Assembly: GCA_016271365.2 (NCBI GenBank)
Contig: CM057456.1
Coordinates: 1,398,317,001 to 1,398,381,000, forward strand
DNA: 64,000 nucleotides
Source of the DNA: Neoceratodus forsteri
Taxonomy: Eukaryota > Chordata > Ceratodontiformes > Ceratodontidae
Direction of reading: 5' to 3'
Shown here one piece after another: positions 11,615-22,960 of this stretch. Every line of letters starts with the position of its first letter. Position 1 is the first letter of the stretch. The translations under genes were made by a program, and so were the position numbers. A model generated the notes under the pieces. The model was not told where the DNA came from. It ran no database searches and saw only the letters and a list, made by a program, of their open reading frames with translations.

Positions 11615-12450
11615 GCCTGTACCTGTGGGGATGGACAGGTGTTAACATGAACTGTTCAGTGCCACACCACCCTCACAGCCCACTGTCCTGATGGCCCCAC
11701 AGCATGATGCTTACTTTCAAAGGCTGCAATACCGATCCATGGCCTGTGCAGTTCCATGGCGCCCCTTATAGTGCGACGCATGCAAATTAGGTCATGTGCA
11801 ACTGTAATGGGATGCAAATGCAGTGGGTTTGCTGTGGAATGGCTCATGAGCTGATTTGCATATCATGGCTGAATATCGCGGCTGTTGCGCCTTGCCCAAT
11901 GGGGTTGTGCATGCTCAGGTCGGGGCGCAACACTGTGACGTGTGCAGTCAGCTCCACAGCACACATGCAAGTGCTGCTGACACGTACACCAGTGGTGCAG
12001 CATATGCACATTGCACAGGAGGCAGCTCAGTGCCCAGCCACTATCATGCCTGTGGTGCTCATGCGCTGTATGACCTATGGGGCACATGTGCTATAGTGCA
12101 GCTGGCACAGTGTCATCATGCTCTTATTGCACCACTGTGCCGTGGTTCCCTCTGTGCCTCTGCGCAGTAGGCCACTGCACAGCATTGGTGACATGCCCCT
12201 ATCGTGCACCATATGAGGGGACCCCAATAACGCAGTAGTGCTCTGTGCGTGGTCTGACCTGTGACCCCATGGATGACCTCTGCACTCTAGGCACCGTATG
12301 GCCACATGGCTGCAACCCTATTGTGAAGCTTGGTGATTGCGCGATTGTGAATGGCAGTGCAGCACCACGCTAGCACTGCATGTGGTTCATGTGCACTGCT
12401 GGATGCCATTTTGATGTCTGGTTAGCGAGGGACATGCCGCACACCAGGGA
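11615..12450. promoter_or_regulatory. Divergent spacer with three perfect octamer motifs
   Basis: It lies between the Myb-like gene (-) and the third gene (+), so it should hold both promoters. Perfect octamers ATGCAAAT occur at 11780-11787 and 11812-11819, and in reverse (ATTTGCAT) at 11854-11861: three within 82 bases. A TTATAG sequence sits at about 11766. Immediately downstream, GGCTGAATATCGCGGCTG (from about 11868) resembles the terminal repeat. That these act as POU-factor sites is inference. Confidence 0.45.
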
Positions 12451-12471
12451 ATGCTGTGCCTCTGTATGGGG

Positions 12472-13686
12472 TAACCTTGAGCTCACCAACCTCGTGGCCC
12501 TTATGCAACCACACTCTGGGCCCTGTTTGGCCAGGTGCCCCTCCAGAGGCCACAGACTGATGTGTGGCAGGAGGTTGTGGATGGCTTGGAGGAGGCAACC
12601 AGCAGCCAGCACACAGTGGAGCAGTGTCTCCACCTATATGGTGACCTGCAGTGGTGGGACCTGGACTGGCTGAGGCACCTGCAGGGGTGGGTACGGAAAG
12701 GTGAAGTGCCACAGCCAGGTAGGTGCACAGTGACCTTCACCAGTCTCATCCAACAGTCCTTGGGGCACAATGGTCACCATGCCTCATGTCTGGGGGGGTG
12801 GGAGTGGGTCAGCACGTGTGTTGATGGCTGTGGGGGTGCACCTTGACCACTCTGCACCACCACAACCCAGACACACTGTGCGTCACATCACACAGGTAGG
12901 GAGAGGGGGGCCCATGTTTCAGACAGGTACTGATGTGTGTCTCTCCATGTTTCCCTCCTCGGCCCTAAAGACATGTGGAGAGCACAGTTGGCTGCGGCTG
13001 GCCAGGGGCAGGACCATGCTGGGGAGAGGGGCATTGGCCAGCCAACACGGGTGGTGCTGCTGGGCAGCAGCAGCACCAAGGTGACTGGGATGCAGGTGAG
13101 TACTGCTTTCCCCTATACATGTGTGCATGGTGGCTTGCAGGGGTGGATGTGTGGCATGGCCCCTCTGTGCATGGCCCCTCCAGCCGTGCACCACCTGCAG
13201 TGTCCTCTGCACCATCCAGTGGCCTTGCACATGTGGGTGGATGTTGTGGGTGGGCTGTGGTTGCACCCAGTGCCTGGCTGTGCCACTGCCATCACACTGC
13301 ATTGCCATGATGCCGGATGGCCAGGGTGGTGGTGTATGGTGTATGGGCGGTGATGATGTGCAGTGGATTGCATGGCTGTGGCTACATGGGTTGGCAGCTC
13401 ATGTGGGCGCACCCACTGTGGGTGGTTACATGCCATCCCAGGGGTGCTGGTCACTGCTGCATGCTGTGCACGATGGGTGGGCTGCGTTAACCTGGCCAGG
13501 CACTCATACTGTTTCTACTCCCTTGTCCTAGGTGGCCATTGATGGGAGGCAGTGGAGAGGACCTTCCAGGAGCTCCTGCAGGTGGTGAGGGCCACCCTAG
13601 ATCTGCTGCAGCAACATGACCAGAGGTCCGGGAGGAGGCACTACAGGCACCAGAGGATGGTGGCGGAGGACCAGGGCCACCATTAG
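12472..13686 (+). pseudogene. Third Harbinger gene, probable second SANT/trihelix-like protein
   Basis: I do not recognise this gene with certainty. Exon 1 carries a short domain with Trp and helix spacing like a SANT/trihelix fold: LWALFGQVPLQRP, DVWQEVVDGLEE, HTVEQCLHLYGDLQ. An adjoining frame gives LELTNLVALMQ, suggesting one frameshift near 12515. A donor at 12719 (CAG/GTAGGT) and acceptor at 12970 (CCCTAAAG) join in frame to MWRAQLAAAGQGQ. A second donor (GTGAGT) is at 13096. A last exon near 13532-13686 encodes a leucine-rich helix (RTFQELLQVVRATLDLLQQ) ending at TAG 13684-13686; its frame needs a different acceptor or a repair. Typical Harbingers have only two genes. Confidence 0.5.
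12719..12970 (+). other. Candidate intron of the third Harbinger gene
   Basis: Donor CAG/GTAGGTGC and acceptor CCTAAAG/ACATG with a pyrimidine-rich tract before it. The junction keeps the reading frame (phase 1). No competing ORF spans it. Confidence 0.5.
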
Positions 13687-15590
13687 GGCCTGGTGGCCTA
13701 CATCATTGCCCCTCCCCTCCTGGACTGTTCCCCACACACCCTTGACCCCTACCATTGCCTTTCCCCACATCCCCTGCCCCTTTCCCTACCCCCTTGTAGC
13801 ATCCTTCCCATACCCCTCCCCGATGTACATACTGTATCTGTATATAGTTGTTTTTCCCTTGTTGCTGTACTATTAGATACATTTCTATTTACATCCGTGT
13901 CTGTCTCTGATTTGCAGCTGGTGCATTGGGCCTTGCTGCAGTGGTTCATGGCTGCTGTGTGGTGGGGCTGGTGTGGGTGTGGGTGTGCCTGGTGGTGCTC
14001 CTCCACAGGTGTGGGTGGGGACCCATGGGCTATCTATACAGGGCATGCGTGGTGTGTCCTGTGCACTGTACACCTGTGTGATGCAGGCTGTAGTGCATGT
14101 GGCATTTCATGGGGCCCCCTGTTGTTGTGACCATTGCCTATGTGGCTGTGGCCATTGCCACTGCCCCACATGCATGCACCACTGGGGTCTGCGTGGTGGT
14201 GTGGCTACCACCGCCACATGCTCACCTGCCAGCATGCCTTCAGAGGCAGGCCATACCTGTCACCTTGCTTACATGGCACCCTTGCAGCTGGCACTCCAAA
14301 CCCATGCCTATTGGCCTGTCATCCCTGTTGCCACTGTAGACTGTGCCACTGGATGCCCCTTCATTCTGTCCATGTGGACTGCGGTGGTGCCTGTGGGGTG
14401 GTGGCTGTCACATGGGGACCCGCTGCATGCAGGTGGTGGACAGGTGGCTGTGGGTTGACCCAGGCCCATGTGCCTGCCATCAGTCTGTGCAGGTTCATGA
14501 GGTGCCTACTACATGGCAGGCTCCATGGCTGCCTGGTGGTGGGTGGCCTGTGGGTTACACAGCACCATGGGATTCACACCGGCAGTGCCTATCACACAGC
14601 TTTGATGGGATGCTTGCCGGGGTGCCCATGGGACCAGGTCAGGGGGCTTTGGGTGTGCCCTGTGTTGCTTCCTGTTTGGTGTGTGCCTCCATACCACACA
14701 GGAGGGTGCTGTGTTGCCTGGCAGGATCGGTGCTGTGGCAGGGGTTGGTGCATGGGTGTGGGCCCTTGCTCCACTCCTATGTTCAGGGGTCTTCCTACAT
14801 GTGGAGCCATCCATGGCAGACCTGGACACATGCAGGTTTCCTCAGGTACTGGTGTGGGTCACCCACCTTGCTGTGTCTCCACTGGAGACATGGTGGAGGG
14901 CCTTGTGTGCATTGTGGTTGTGTTGGTGGATGGTTCCACTGACTGTGTTGGGTGGTCACAGTGGTGTTGTGGTGGGTGTGCAATGCGCTCTGAGGTGACT
15001 GGATACAAAGGCATGGGGTGGTGGACTGCCTTCATTGCCATGCACTGTTTGGTCATGCATCTGGGCTAGGTGTCTCAGATGCACTGTCCTGGGTGGGGGG
15101 GTAGCATTGGGATGGGGACGTGGCATGGGTGGGGCTTGGCCATCATTGTGTCCTGGTCCCTGTTGGCCGGCAGATGGTCCTGGGGTGCCATGCCCAGTAT
15201 CTGGGGTCTACTGGTGTGCATCTGCTTGTGGTTCACCACTGTGGTTCGAGGGTCGGTGGTCCCTTTTACACCCATCTGGCTGTACTGCTCATGGGGTACT
15301 GGGTCCACCTCTAGGGGCCTTGCCCTGGTTGGGTGTGGGGGGGCTGAGGCTGTCTGTCCTGGTGCATGCTCCTCTGCACCTTGTGCATCCCTGGTTGCTG
15401 CTCAGCTGATTCCTGGCTTTGTCCCTGCGCATCCCTAGGGGCACTACTGTGCATCATCCCTGCCCCATTTCACATTCCTCATTGTGCTATGGTGCATCAG
15501 GGGTGATATTCAGCCACATGGTGCAGGTGCACCTTGTCCTGTGCATGGTTTGAATATCATACCCGTTGCGCCATGGCACACTGGACTTGC
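13687..15590. other. Non-coding TG/GG-rich right part of the Harbinger
   Basis: About 1.9 kb with strong TG/GGTG bias on the plus strand. Long open frames on both strands are composition artefacts. A short AT-rich patch near 13830-13900 could contain a poly(A) region for the third gene, but no clear AATAAA is seen. Confidence 0.5.
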
Positions 15591-15643
15591 ACCTGCTTCT
15601 CTGTTGCACATCATTCTGGCGCAGTCTGAATACCTCAGCCAAT
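15590..15643. repeat. Right terminal inverted repeat and target duplication (AAT)
   Basis: Inverted, the end reads GGCTGAGGTATTCAGACTGC followed by GCCAGAATGATGTGCAACAG, matching the left end. AAT follows at 15641-15643. Confidence 0.8.
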
Positions 15644-16205
15644 GTATGTAATACCTCATGTGGACTACAATGCATCATTCTGGTCTCCATATTTAAACAA
15701 AGATATACAAATCATTGAGTCAATACAAAGAAGGGCCACTAAACTAAAATCTCCCCTACATAGGTTAACTTATCCTGATAGGTCGGATAACCTTAACCTC
15801 TATGACTTAAGGAGACGTAGACTAAGGGAAGATTTATTAATGCTCTTCAACATCCTAAATGACCTGTATCTTATTAAAGAATGTGGATTGGAATGGGAGA
15901 CCAAACCAGAGAGTTTAAGGTGCTACAACAGACAACCTAGAGTTCCTAAGTTTAGAACCAATAAAAGGAAAAATTATTTTACAGTTAGAGCAAGCAGATT
16001 ATGGAATTCATTACCTTCAAATGTGGTAGATAAAAAAATCATTCAATGCTTTCACACATGTTTTAGATGACAATCTGTTCAGCCTTGGGAATTAGATACA
16101 CCCCACAGGTGCAGGGAAGGTGGTCTCAATGGGCTTATGCCTTCTTCCACCTTTGGAAACTGATAAGTACTGCATAACACCCTTCCAGATATTGTCACCC
16201 CTGAT
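15641..16205 (+). pseudogene. CR1-type LINE ORF2, 3' half (continues from 5784)
   Basis: This is the C-terminus of the LINE cut at 5784. After removing the Harbinger and one AAT, LPLYT continues as MYVIPHVDYNASFWSPYL without any frame change. Then come ESIQRRATKLKSP, LRRRRLREDLLMLFNIL and RASRLWNSLPSNVVD, the usual end of CR1-type ORF2, stopping at 16068-16070. The 3' UTR cannot be sharply bounded and ends before the next LINE at about 16205. Confidence 0.85.
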
Positions 16206-18002
16206 GTTACAAATAAATACAAATCAATTAGGCCTTCCTTGGAACAAAAATCACCAAGATTTTATTTTAGAAAGATTAGGGCAAAAGAGGTTGTGAAATA
16301 AATGAAAAAAAACTTAACCTAAGGAAGTCCTGTGGATTAGATGGAATTGCAATTTGATTTATAAAAGATGCCCTTGAAATAATTACCCCAGTACTAACAA
16401 AGTTATGTAACCAAAGTTTAATAGAAAAACAATTCCCTGACTTATGGAAGATAACTAAAATTATCCCTATTTTTAAAGGAGGGAATCCTAATGATCCTAC
16501 AAATTATAGGCCGATAGCTCTCCTCTTCTCTCCATTCTCTTGAAGTTAATGGAGCAGTTGGTCTATAGTCAGCTTTATGAGTATCTAGAGAAGTACTCGA
16601 GGCTGACTACTTCTCAATATGAATTTTGTACTGAACAATCAACAGGCACTGCACTCATGGACTTCCTAAACAATGTAGCAGGGGCTATGTATGCTGGGGA
16701 GTTTGCGGGTGTGGTGTTCGTCAATTTGTCTAAAGGCTTAGATATGGTCATCCACCCAATCCTCTTTGAGAGACTGGAAGGGAGTGGACTTGCCTCCAGT
16801 CCATTAGAATAGTTTCAACCCTATCTAGGGCAACGCACTCAACAGGTGGAGACGGGTGGACAATTATCTGGCACTGGACATTTAACACAAGGAGTGCCCC
16901 AGGGATCAATCCTGGGGCCATTATTATTCTTGGTTTATGTAAATGATTTACCTGATGGCTTTCACAATACCCAAGTAAGACTTTACACAGATGATGCAGT
17001 CTTGCTTGCAACTGCTAAGACCCAAGATCAGATGGTAACAAAGATTCAGGCAGATTTCAGTATACGCCAGGATTGTTTTTTTAAGTCTAAATTAGTTTTA
17101 AGCAGTAAAAAGACACAGGTGATGTGCTTTCAAGCTGACAAAAATAAAAACACAACTCTTCAATTTGACATCTTCTTAAAAAATGGACAACCACTGATAA
17201 AAATGATACAATATAAATATTTAGGTGTTATTGCTGACAATTCATTAACTTTTGAATATCATGTAAAGCAGGTAACAAAAAAGGTAAATATGAAAATAGG
17301 CACTGTAAGAAGATCAGCGTCTACTATGCCTTTTCATATCTGTAAAACAATAGCTACTCAATTGATTCTTCCAGTCCTGAAGTATGGAAACCTTATCTGT
17401 GGCTTTGCTGGATATAAGGTTGGATAAGACATATAAATTTGCTAGATTTGTTCTGAGATGTCCATTTCAGACACATCACTGTGAGATGTACAAGAGACTG
17501 GCCTGGGACACCTTATTCATCTTGCTAAAAATGCAATTTGCCACTTTTATATACAAAGTTAGGGAAGGTTCAATCATTGGTAATTTGAGTGCCTTACATG
17601 AAAATGAGGAGCATCAATACCAGTTAAGGGAAGTGGTTTATAGAGGTATAAATATAATTAAAACAAGAACCAGTTTTGGTCCTATGGCCTTTCAGTACTC
17701 AGCTGCAGTTTTGAGGAATCAAATTCCCCCTGTGATAAGTAATCAATCCAGACTATCTACCTGTAAGACAAAAATAGACATTATTTTTCATCAGGAATGT
17801 GACTGCTTCAAATTTGATTTTTACTACCTTTATCATCTTTGTGTATTTTTGTAAATTTGTAAATTATTGTCCAATTTGTTATGTATGAATTGTATTGTCA
17901 TTTGTCTGCATGAACGTACACAGGACAACTTTGTGGATAGGTCCTTCAGACCTAAAGTTCTATCCTGTTAGGGTTGAGTAGGCACTTCAGTGTTAAACTC
18001 AC
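16206..18002 (+). pseudogene. L2/CR1-group LINE RT fragment (+), 5'-truncated
   Basis: Reverse transcriptase fossil. It starts in the linker (FYFRKIRAKEV at about 16260), then RKSCGLDGIAI, KIIPIFKGGNPND, NYRPIALL, QYEFCTEQSTGTALMDFL, VNLSKGLDMV and GVPQGSILGPLLFLVYVNDLP. The catalytic box is YTDD at 16984-16995. The thumb (YKYLGVIADNSLTF) and C-terminus (FGPMAFQYSAAVLRNQIPP) follow with one frame change near 17400. In-frame stops lie near 16285-16315 and at 16810. It lies head to head at its 3' end against the next, minus-strand LINE at about 18003. Confidence 0.8.
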
Positions 18003-19512
18003 CGTCATCATCATCATCCATTTATTGAAGGCAAATTGAAAGAAACTCTCATTTACAACTGTGTTCGATATAGACAAAAAATCAGAAAATTCAATATACC
18101 AAGTACAAAACACATAGTTACAAACATACATAATCAAGACATAACATATTTGTTTCATACAATTAAAAACTACATTTTTTGCAAAGTAGTTAGCATCAAG
18201 ACACATCAATTTACTCATAACAATCACAATGATTGTATATCAAGCTATCTAACGAGGCTCTAAATCAAGCGAGGGAAGGCAGGGTAGTTATCTTAAGTTT
18301 TCCCTGCAAATAATCTCATGCTTTAGGAACAGATGCAGCTAATGTAAAGTCTCCTATTTTAGTTTTATACCTAGGCACTTCATAGACCAGACTTTTAGTT
18401 GAATGAAGGGAATGCTTTGATGTATTTTTACATTTAAGTATTTGCAATAAACAAGTTGGTAACTTTTAAGATAAATTTATATACATACATGTACCAGTGC
18501 ATGTCTCTCCAGACAGTCAGAGAAGTCCATTGTACTTGTTCATTTAATTGACAATGATGTGTAGAATAAAGCAATTTCATAATAAAGCTAAGAGCACTAT
18601 GATATAAAGAATCTAATAAACTTAAAATTGGTGATGTAGTATTTTTATAACTGCAATCCCCATAATCTAATGTGGCCAAAAATAATGAGTTTACCGGCAT
18701 TTTTCTAACCAAATATGTAAGATATCTTTCATTTTGATAAAAAAATGCTAACAAATGTTTTAATTTATTTGAAAGATGGGTAACATGAGTTTTAAAGTTT
18801 AACTGTTCATCTAAGATCATACTCAGGTACTTATATTCTTGTTCTTTTGAAATAATATTTCCATTAAGTGCTGTTGTTTTATGTTCTGAGACTAAATGTT
18901 TTTTCTTGTGAATAACATGCACTGTGTTTTTTTATCATTAAATAATAATCATAGTTGCAGCAGAGCTTCCTGTACCTTATTAAAGTCATACTGTAATGTT
19001 CGAATAGCTATATCACAAGAAGCATGATGAGTATACAATACAGTATTATCTGCATGAAGCTGTATTTTCACACTATTAGAGCAGCAATCAGGTACGTCAT
19101 TTACATTCAACAGAAACAACAAGGGCCCCAGGACAGAGCCCTGGGAGACTCCCTTGTTGATAATGACTGTATCTGAAATGACTTCTCCCAGTTTAACATA
19201 TTGCAATCATGATGTCAGATATGAATTAAACCATAACAATACTGGCAAACCCATCCCAAGCGACTTTAGTTTGTTAAGCAGAATATTATGATCTACAGGG
19301 TCAAATGCCTTGGAGAGGTCAAGAAACACTGCTGGAATGATTTCCGACCTGTCCAAGGCATTAAACAGGTCATCAGTAATTTTAGAAATAACATGCACTG
19401 TGCTACAATGTTTCTTGAAACCAGACTGTTTATCTGAGATTAAATGATATCTATCCAAGTATCCAATAACTTGTCTATGTAATAATTTTTTAAATACATT
19501 CTGAATACATTT

Positions 19513-19712
19513 TGAGGCAGTATGGTACAGTGGTTTAAGGCTCTGAGCTGCAAATCTGGAGACCTGGGTTTGAATCCCACAGCCCCCACTTGCATACTGT
19601 GTGACCCTGAGCAAGTCACTTAACTTCCTTGTGCTCCCAGGTTGCACCTGCAAACAAGATTTCAGCTTAGTGTGTCTCACCTGGTAAAATAATTGGTAAA
19701 AAAAAAAAAAAA
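19513..19712 (+). mobile_element. MIR/CORE-like tRNA-derived SINE
   Basis: Box A-like TGGTACAGTGG at 19523-19533 and box B GGTTTGAATCC at 19567-19577, then a core reading TGTGTGACCCTGAGCAAGTC, which is the hallmark of the MIR/CORE-SINE body, and a 15-base A tail at 19698-19712. It interrupts the minus-strand LINE RT between two of its conserved blocks. A clean target duplication was not found. Confidence 0.8.
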
Positions 19713-21283
19713 GAAACACCAAAATGATAGAAATTGGCCAGTACGAGTTTGGACTTGAGAAGTCTTCCTCTTTAAATATAGGAGTCACAGATGCTGTTCT
19801 CCAATCATTAGGCAAGCAGATTGATCTTAATGACATATTAAACAGATAAGCTAAGTGTTTAGATATTACCTAAGTTGATATTTTTAGAAAAACTTGGTGC
19901 AATACTATCTGGTCCTGCTCCTTTACTGATATCCAGTTTGTTAAGTTTCTTGTTCACTTCTGCCTCAGTTATACTTTTAAATGTAAATATAGGTCTATTT
20001 ATCTTTATATAAACATCTGCATCCAAAGGTGGCATCTGAGAATTAGGGTGTTCCCTCTGTAAAGAAAGACCAACCTCAGCAATGAAATCATTGAACAACA
20101 TTGCTTGCTTAGAAAATTTGTACACAATAAAGTTATTATGATGCAAGAACTTAGGCAAGGCTGAAGTCATAGCTTTACCTAATAATGAATTTATATTTGT
20201 CCATATTTTCTTAGGGTTACCAGATGGATCTGACAATTGAGTTGTGTAATAATCTAGTTTGGTCTGCCTAATTAATCTTGTACATCTATTCCTTATTACA
20301 CTAAATGCTAATTTATCTTCTGAGGACTTTGTTTTTCTTAGCTGATTCCATGCATTATTCTTTTATTTAATAAGCTGTTTTATTGGATTTGTTATCCAGG
20401 GATATTCTGTTACTTACCCTTTTTTTTAATTACAGTGGCATGCTTATTTATGATACCTAAAAATGAAGATTTAAAAGAACACCATGCAGTTGAAATATTT
20501 GGGCATGCATACAACAATTTCCAATCAATTTCAGATAAGTCCCTCAAAAATGCCTGGTCAGTGTATCTGGAAAATTTACATGTGACTAGTGTACATGTAG
20601 AAAACATAACTTTTGAGTTGTCTCTTATGATCGCTGACATCAGCCTCAAAAACAGATGAAGTATATTTCCATGTTGTTGTTGTTAATATAACATCAAGTA
20701 CAGAAACTTTTTCATGATCAGTTTTATGTGGCCTGGTGAGTTTCCCTACCATTTGTGAGAGATTCAGAGCAGTGAATTAATTTATGATATCCTGATCAAG
20801 GCTAGCAAACTCCCAGTTTAAATCTCTCAGCAGAATAAACTCATAATTTAAAAATGGTGAAATTAAGGTACTCAATAAACACAATGTATTCCTAGGTGCT
20901 GAAGGTGGCCGGTAACAAACAGCTACATGCATAATGAAGTTACTTGACCTTGTCACTCTCAGCACCAAAAGTTCCATCTGCTTTGGCACAGATTTTGCAA
21001 GCACAATCTGACCCCCATATAAATTCTTCAGATATAATGCTACCCCACCTCTAGTTGTTCTATCTAACCTATATAAATTATATCCTTCTAATGCCACTTC
21101 TGAATCAAGAATTTTCCTGTCAAGCCATGTCTCTGAGAAAGCAAACATATCTGGAATTGTGGTGTCTGCTAATGATCTTATATAATCCATCTTTGGGAGA
21201 AGATGTGTTATATTCAAATGCAGGATTCCCATGTGTTTTCTATCACAGAATTCATGAAGAGAAAAATCCCCCCTATGCATCTC

Positions 21284-21331
21284 TGGGCCAGGATTTACAT
21301 GCACATTCCCAGATAATAAAAGTAACAGTAA
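21284..21331 (-). other. 2A-like (NPGP) motif in LINE ORF2 leader
   Basis: The codons of NPGP lie at 21284-21295 on the minus strand, preceded by a run of Leu and SGNVHV. 2A peptides cause ribosome skipping between Gly and Pro; they are documented in several APE-type LINEs. This copy has two changed consensus residues and may be inactive. Confidence 0.65.
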
Positions 21332-21640
21332 AACAAAGTGCCTTGTAAAAACGAACTGTGTTTTTTGAGAAGTAGATATTTTCCTAAAGCAAATCAGTTG
21401 AGCAGCAGAAAAAATATAGTGATGTGTACAGGTTACACTTGCTCCTTGTCTACTTGCATATATTAAGTAACTTAGATTTAAATAATCATTTCTTCCTTCA
21501 TACAAATTTAGGAGAAATACAGCTCTGCTTTGTTCTAAATATTGTCCTCCAGTCTCTCTTGACAGCACTAGCCCTCTCCCCCCAAGCTAAATATAATAAG
21601 ACAAATAGCTAGCCTCTTAATACCTTCCATTTCTTAAGTA

Positions 21641-22645
21641 ATAAGCTAGCCTAAGTACAATGCACTATTTATCAGCAATACTTAGATTAAAAATGTCCAG
21701 CTAAATCACTTATATATTTATTTAAAGTGTCTGGATAGTAAAAGATGCTAACTAACTATATTAAAATAGATTAAACAAATAAAATAAGTACACTATATGA
21801 TAGGATTTCCTTATGTTCTTCCTATAGTCAACACAGTTAAAGTGAATTTTACAAAACATTTTTACCGAGTGGCACTCGTGCTTGTGCCCAGCAGTCACGC
21901 TGTGTGCGAGTACAGAGATTTAAAGCAACAGTCAAAATGTTGCACTTTAATAACTTTGCAACTGTTGAACAGATTTGCATGGACTTTGGTATGCTCCTTC
22001 CTGTGGGGGTAGATCTCTTGATCTGGAAAATTTCTTTCTGGTTGGATGTGCAGTCTCCAAGTTATGGAGAGGTGAAACAAACATGTTTTTACTCATTGAC
22101 TTTGCTAGGATTTTTCTTTGAACTTGCCTACAACCCAGAGGGTTTGGTTGTTTAGCATGAAATTTGCAGGGTGGAAAGGGACTAACCCACAGATGTGCCT
22201 TTTGCTAGTCTGGTGTAAAAAGAATAAGTAGCTTTTAAATTATTGCAATTTTAAAATATGAAAAAAATAATTTCTGAGCATGCTCGGTAGGCACTTCAAT
22301 ATAGCTGCATGAAATGAAGTAGAAATCCTGCTCCATATGGAAAAATTCCTACTTCGTGTGGCCGCTATCTTATTTTCAGTTTTGCCAAAGAAATGTTTTA
22401 AAATCTCCCAAAATGATATTCCTGGGAGGAACCAACACATGCAGCTTACTTATTGGGACCCCCTTTAGTGCATTCTGCACTTTACGGGATGAAATATGCC
22501 CATGAAATGTGTTTATTTAATAATTTAAATCCTATTTCATATCCATGTAATATGACCTAGGATCCTAGGTTTGCATGCATGAGATACAATCTAGGATCCT
22601 AGGCCATGACCCCAAAATAGGAAAAAATGATTGAAAAACACTTTT
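21641..22645. other. AT-rich sequence with one copy of a local repeat family, no gene
   Basis: No coding region. From about 21940 the text (AATAACTTTGCAAC, GATCTGGAAA, GATGTGCCTTTTG-like phrases) recurs at 25255-25530 and 25975-26050, showing membership of a diffuse local repeat family. Confidence 0.5.
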
Positions 22646-22960
22646 GCCTACATGGGGTGCCCAATCCCCATGTCAGCACTAAAAGCTCCCCCCACCAGTA
22701 TGGGACACTGGTGAGCCCACTCCCAGTGTCCCCAACAGAAAGAACCATGGCCAACAACTGGGTGTCCAGTCCCTGGTCAGCAGTAGCCCCTTAAAAGATA
22801 AATCATGTCTGACAATGGGGTGCCCAATCCCCATGTTGGCAGTCACCCCCCAGCAAAGTGGGACACTGGGGAGCCCACTCCCAGTATCCCCAGTTACAGC
22901 ATGCCCCTCCATGGTCAGCAGTAGTGCCTGAAATAAAGAAAACAATCCCCCGATGTCTTT
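22646..22960 (+). repeat. Two-copy tandem repeat, about 165-bp unit
   Basis: GGGGTGCCCAATCCCCATGT occurs at about 22655 and again at about 22819, each followed by CCCCCCA, GGGACACTGG and GAGCCCACTCCCAGT at matching distances. Both copies carry GGTCAGCAGTAG at their right part. Confidence 0.75.

Larger units (their letters stand above)
5788..15640. mobile_element. PIF/Harbinger-type DNA transposon, about 9.85 kb, three genes, nested CR1
   Basis: The left end GGCTGGGATATTCAG and the right end, inverted, GGCTGAGGTATTCAG form imperfect inverted repeats extending about 50 bases or more. The element is flanked by AAT at 5785-5787 and at 15641-15643. Removing it restores the host LINE frame exactly. 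Inside are a HARBI1-like transposase (+, 8182-9462), a Myb/SANT-like gene (-, 10168-11614) and a third probable SANT-like gene (+, about 12472-13686). A CR1 (5925-7695) is nested near the left end, so the transposon alone is about 8.1 kb. Two long non-coding blocks (9463-10167, 13687-15590) are rich in CA/TG. All coding parts carry some damage. Confidence 0.85.
18434..21568 (-). pseudogene. LINE ORF2: 2A-like leader, endonuclease and reverse transcriptase
   Basis: Minus-strand frame from 21568. A leader of about 95 residues ends in LLLLLLSGNVHVNPGP; the known 2A consensus ends D-V/I-E-x-N-P-G-P, so Asp and Glu are changed. Endonuclease blocks follow: ILHLNITHLLPK, FSETWLDRK, RGGVALYLKN and LRDLNWEF (normally GDFNW). 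Linker blocks LSEIDWKLLYACP and AWCSFKSSFLG are at about 20410-20560. RT blocks: GAGPDSIAPSF, WRTASVTPIFK, FLDLSKAFDPVDHN and KGVSQGSVLGPLLFLLNVNDVP. The catalytic box reads HADN at 19045-19056, so the active site is lost. The tail reaches 18434 and scraps reach 18003. Several frameshifts are present. Confidence 0.85.
18003..21640 (-). mobile_element. L2/Crack-type LINE (-) with 2A-like peptide
   Basis: Nearly full-length minus-strand LINE. Its 3' end is a TGATGATGATGA-type microsatellite (plus strand 18003-18016). It contains a leader with a 2A-like motif, endonuclease, linker, RT and C-terminal region. A SINE has inserted in the RT region (19513-19712). The 5' boundary is approximate. Confidence 0.8.

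Noticed and set aside
11865..11892. End of a second transposon inside the Harbinger
   Set aside because: GGCTGAATATCGCGGCTG resembles a terminal repeat, but no matching inverted partner or 3-bp duplication was found, so I keep it as an internal motif.
14134..15069. 311-codon plus-strand ORF rich in Cys, Gly, Trp and Val
   Set aside because: Caused by TG/GGTG composition of the Harbinger right part; no domain, and other frames are also open.
15075..15438. Overlapping plus and minus ORFs of about 75-120 codons
   Set aside because: Low-complexity G/T-rich transposon DNA.
19523..19577. Possible tRNA gene
   Set aside because: Boxes A and B are present but belong to a MIR-like SINE with poly(A); no full cloverleaf or CCA-type context.
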